This document shows positions 59,300-59,850 of a DNA stretch of 59,850 nucleotides, in pieces. The number at the start of each line of letters is the position of its first letter. The first letter of the stretch is position 1. The stretch comes from Flavobacterium sasangense DSM 21067. GTDB lineage: Bacteria; Bacteroidota; Bacteroidia; Flavobacteriales; Flavobacteriaceae. The notes below the pieces were generated by a model. That model did no database searches, was not told where the DNA came from, and saw nothing but the letters and a program-made list of their open reading frames with translations. The DNA lies in the NCBI RefSeq assembly GCF_000686885.1, contig NZ_KK366034.1, positions 17,320 through 77,169 on the forward strand, in the 5' to 3' direction. Both the position numbers and the translations under genes were made by a program.

Positions 59300-59850
59300 T
59301 TATTTAATAGTTTCTACCGTTTTTCCACAAGTTAACATCATTGAGCCGTAGTAAGGATTCTTTACTGCATTTTCTTTACTTAACCAATTTGCACCTTTAC
59401 CATCATTGTACATAGGGCAATGTTGGAAATAAACTGGAACCTCATACTTTGCAACTTTTAATAATGAATAAATGTCTTTTGATAATGTTGTAAAGTGATT
59501 TCGTTGTTTATTAATATCTTTTGATTTTGAAATCAGTTCAGTATCTTTTTTAATTTGATTTACAACTTTCATCCAAACCATATGAACATCCATATCCAAT
59601 TTGTCCATTTTAACATTATTTATTGCAGTTAGTAATTCCTTTGAAGCAATTGAAGTTGTGTTACCATCAGAAGAAATCATAGCATCTTTTACCACAAAAT
59701 AGTTATCAAAAACAACTTTAAGTTGGTTAACTTCTTGAAGTACCATCTTTGAAGTTTCATTGTGGTTTACATGATTATTATGGATTTCAGTAGTTTCTTC
59801 CACTTTGATTTCTTCTTTAACTGGAACTTTAGCAACTCTGTCATATTGAC
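59300..59850 (-). CDS. DUF3347 protein, 5' end beyond the window
   Basis: The visible frame is open to the window edge: upstream of the GTG at 59803 it continues (QYDRVAKVPVKEEIKVEETT), so the true start lies outside. The C-terminal end HCPMYNDGKGANWLSKE, then NPYYGSMMLTCG, matches the DUF3347 domain at 56115-56840. His-rich NNHVNHNE lies near residues 8-15 of the visible part. It precedes the TlpA gene by 6 bp, so it belongs to the same operon. Confidence 0.85.
   Translation of the reverse strand, partial: QYDRVAKVPVKEEIKVEETTEIHNNHVNHNETSKMVLQEVNQLKVVFDNYFVVKDAMISSDGNTTSIASKELLTAINNVKMDKLDMDVHMVWMKVVNQIKKDTELISKSKDINKQRNHFTTLSKDIYSLLKVAKYEVPVYFQHCPMYNDGKGANWLSKENAVKNPYYGSMMLTCGKTVETIK

Overview
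The window is AT-rich and looks like a Flavobacterium-type member of the Bacteroidota (Flavobacteriaceae). The evidence is the protein families (RteC, DUF6266, DUF5675, the ilv gene order), the lack of Shine-Dalgarno sites, and a promoter-like TATCTTTG that fits the Bacteroidota -7 consensus TAnnTTTG. No rRNA, tRNA or CRISPR array was recognised. Most genes lie on the minus strand.

Layout. (1) 0.1-3.0 kb: small hypothetical genes (membrane, lipocalin-like, unknown). (2) 2.4-6.6 kb: a compact minus-strand operon of a Nudix hydrolase, a PLD/DEAH helicase (DUF3427 type) and a membrane-anchored NERD protein, which is a candidate defence cassette. (3) 6.6-11.75 kb: an accessory patch with two DUF6266-type proteins, a DUF5675 protein, two tiny hydrophobic proteins, three small DNA-binding proteins and several operator-like repeats. 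(4) 11.8-19.4 kb: the isoleucine/valine operon ilvE-ilvD-ilvB-ilvN-ilvC-ilvA. Its leader carries two near-identical Ile-rich leader peptide/terminator units plus a third, more upstream candidate unit. (5) 19.4-20.3 kb: a truncated IS3-family element fused to a foreign gene tail. (6) 20.4-29.1 kb: a type I restriction-modification locus (hsdM-rhuM-hsdS-dinD-GIY-YIG-hsdR) with an 81-bp tandem REP array and a 12-bp repeat in hsdS. (7) 29.4-37.1 kb: a TetR-controlled YbhGFSR-like efflux operon. (8) 37.2-41.2 kb: mobile-element genes (DnaC-like ATPase, DnaD-like protein, HTH protein, RteC) with a truncated tyrosine-recombinase tail. (9) 41.2-59.85 kb: a copper/silver-type resistance island. It holds a multicopper oxidase with a barrel domain, a MerC-like protein, a CopA ATPase, an HMA-AraC regulator, a predicted nuclease, a CusBBCA efflux set with CusA split by an in-frame stop, and periplasmic copper-handling proteins (DUF3347, HMA, TlpA, haem-binding).

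How the genes work together. The ilv operon turns threonine and pyruvate into Ile and Val and is probably controlled by serial attenuation. The metal island should oxidise periplasmic Cu(I), pump cytosolic Cu(I) out through CopA, and expel periplasmic copper through CusCBA, with the HMA-AraC protein as likely sensor. The hsd locus and the Nudix/helicase/NERD cassette are separate candidate anti-invader modules. The most interesting items are the tandem attenuators, the HMA-AraC regulator with matched direct repeats, the nuclease gene inside the copper operon, and the decayed integrase at the island junction. All functional calls come from reading motifs by eye; no database search was run.
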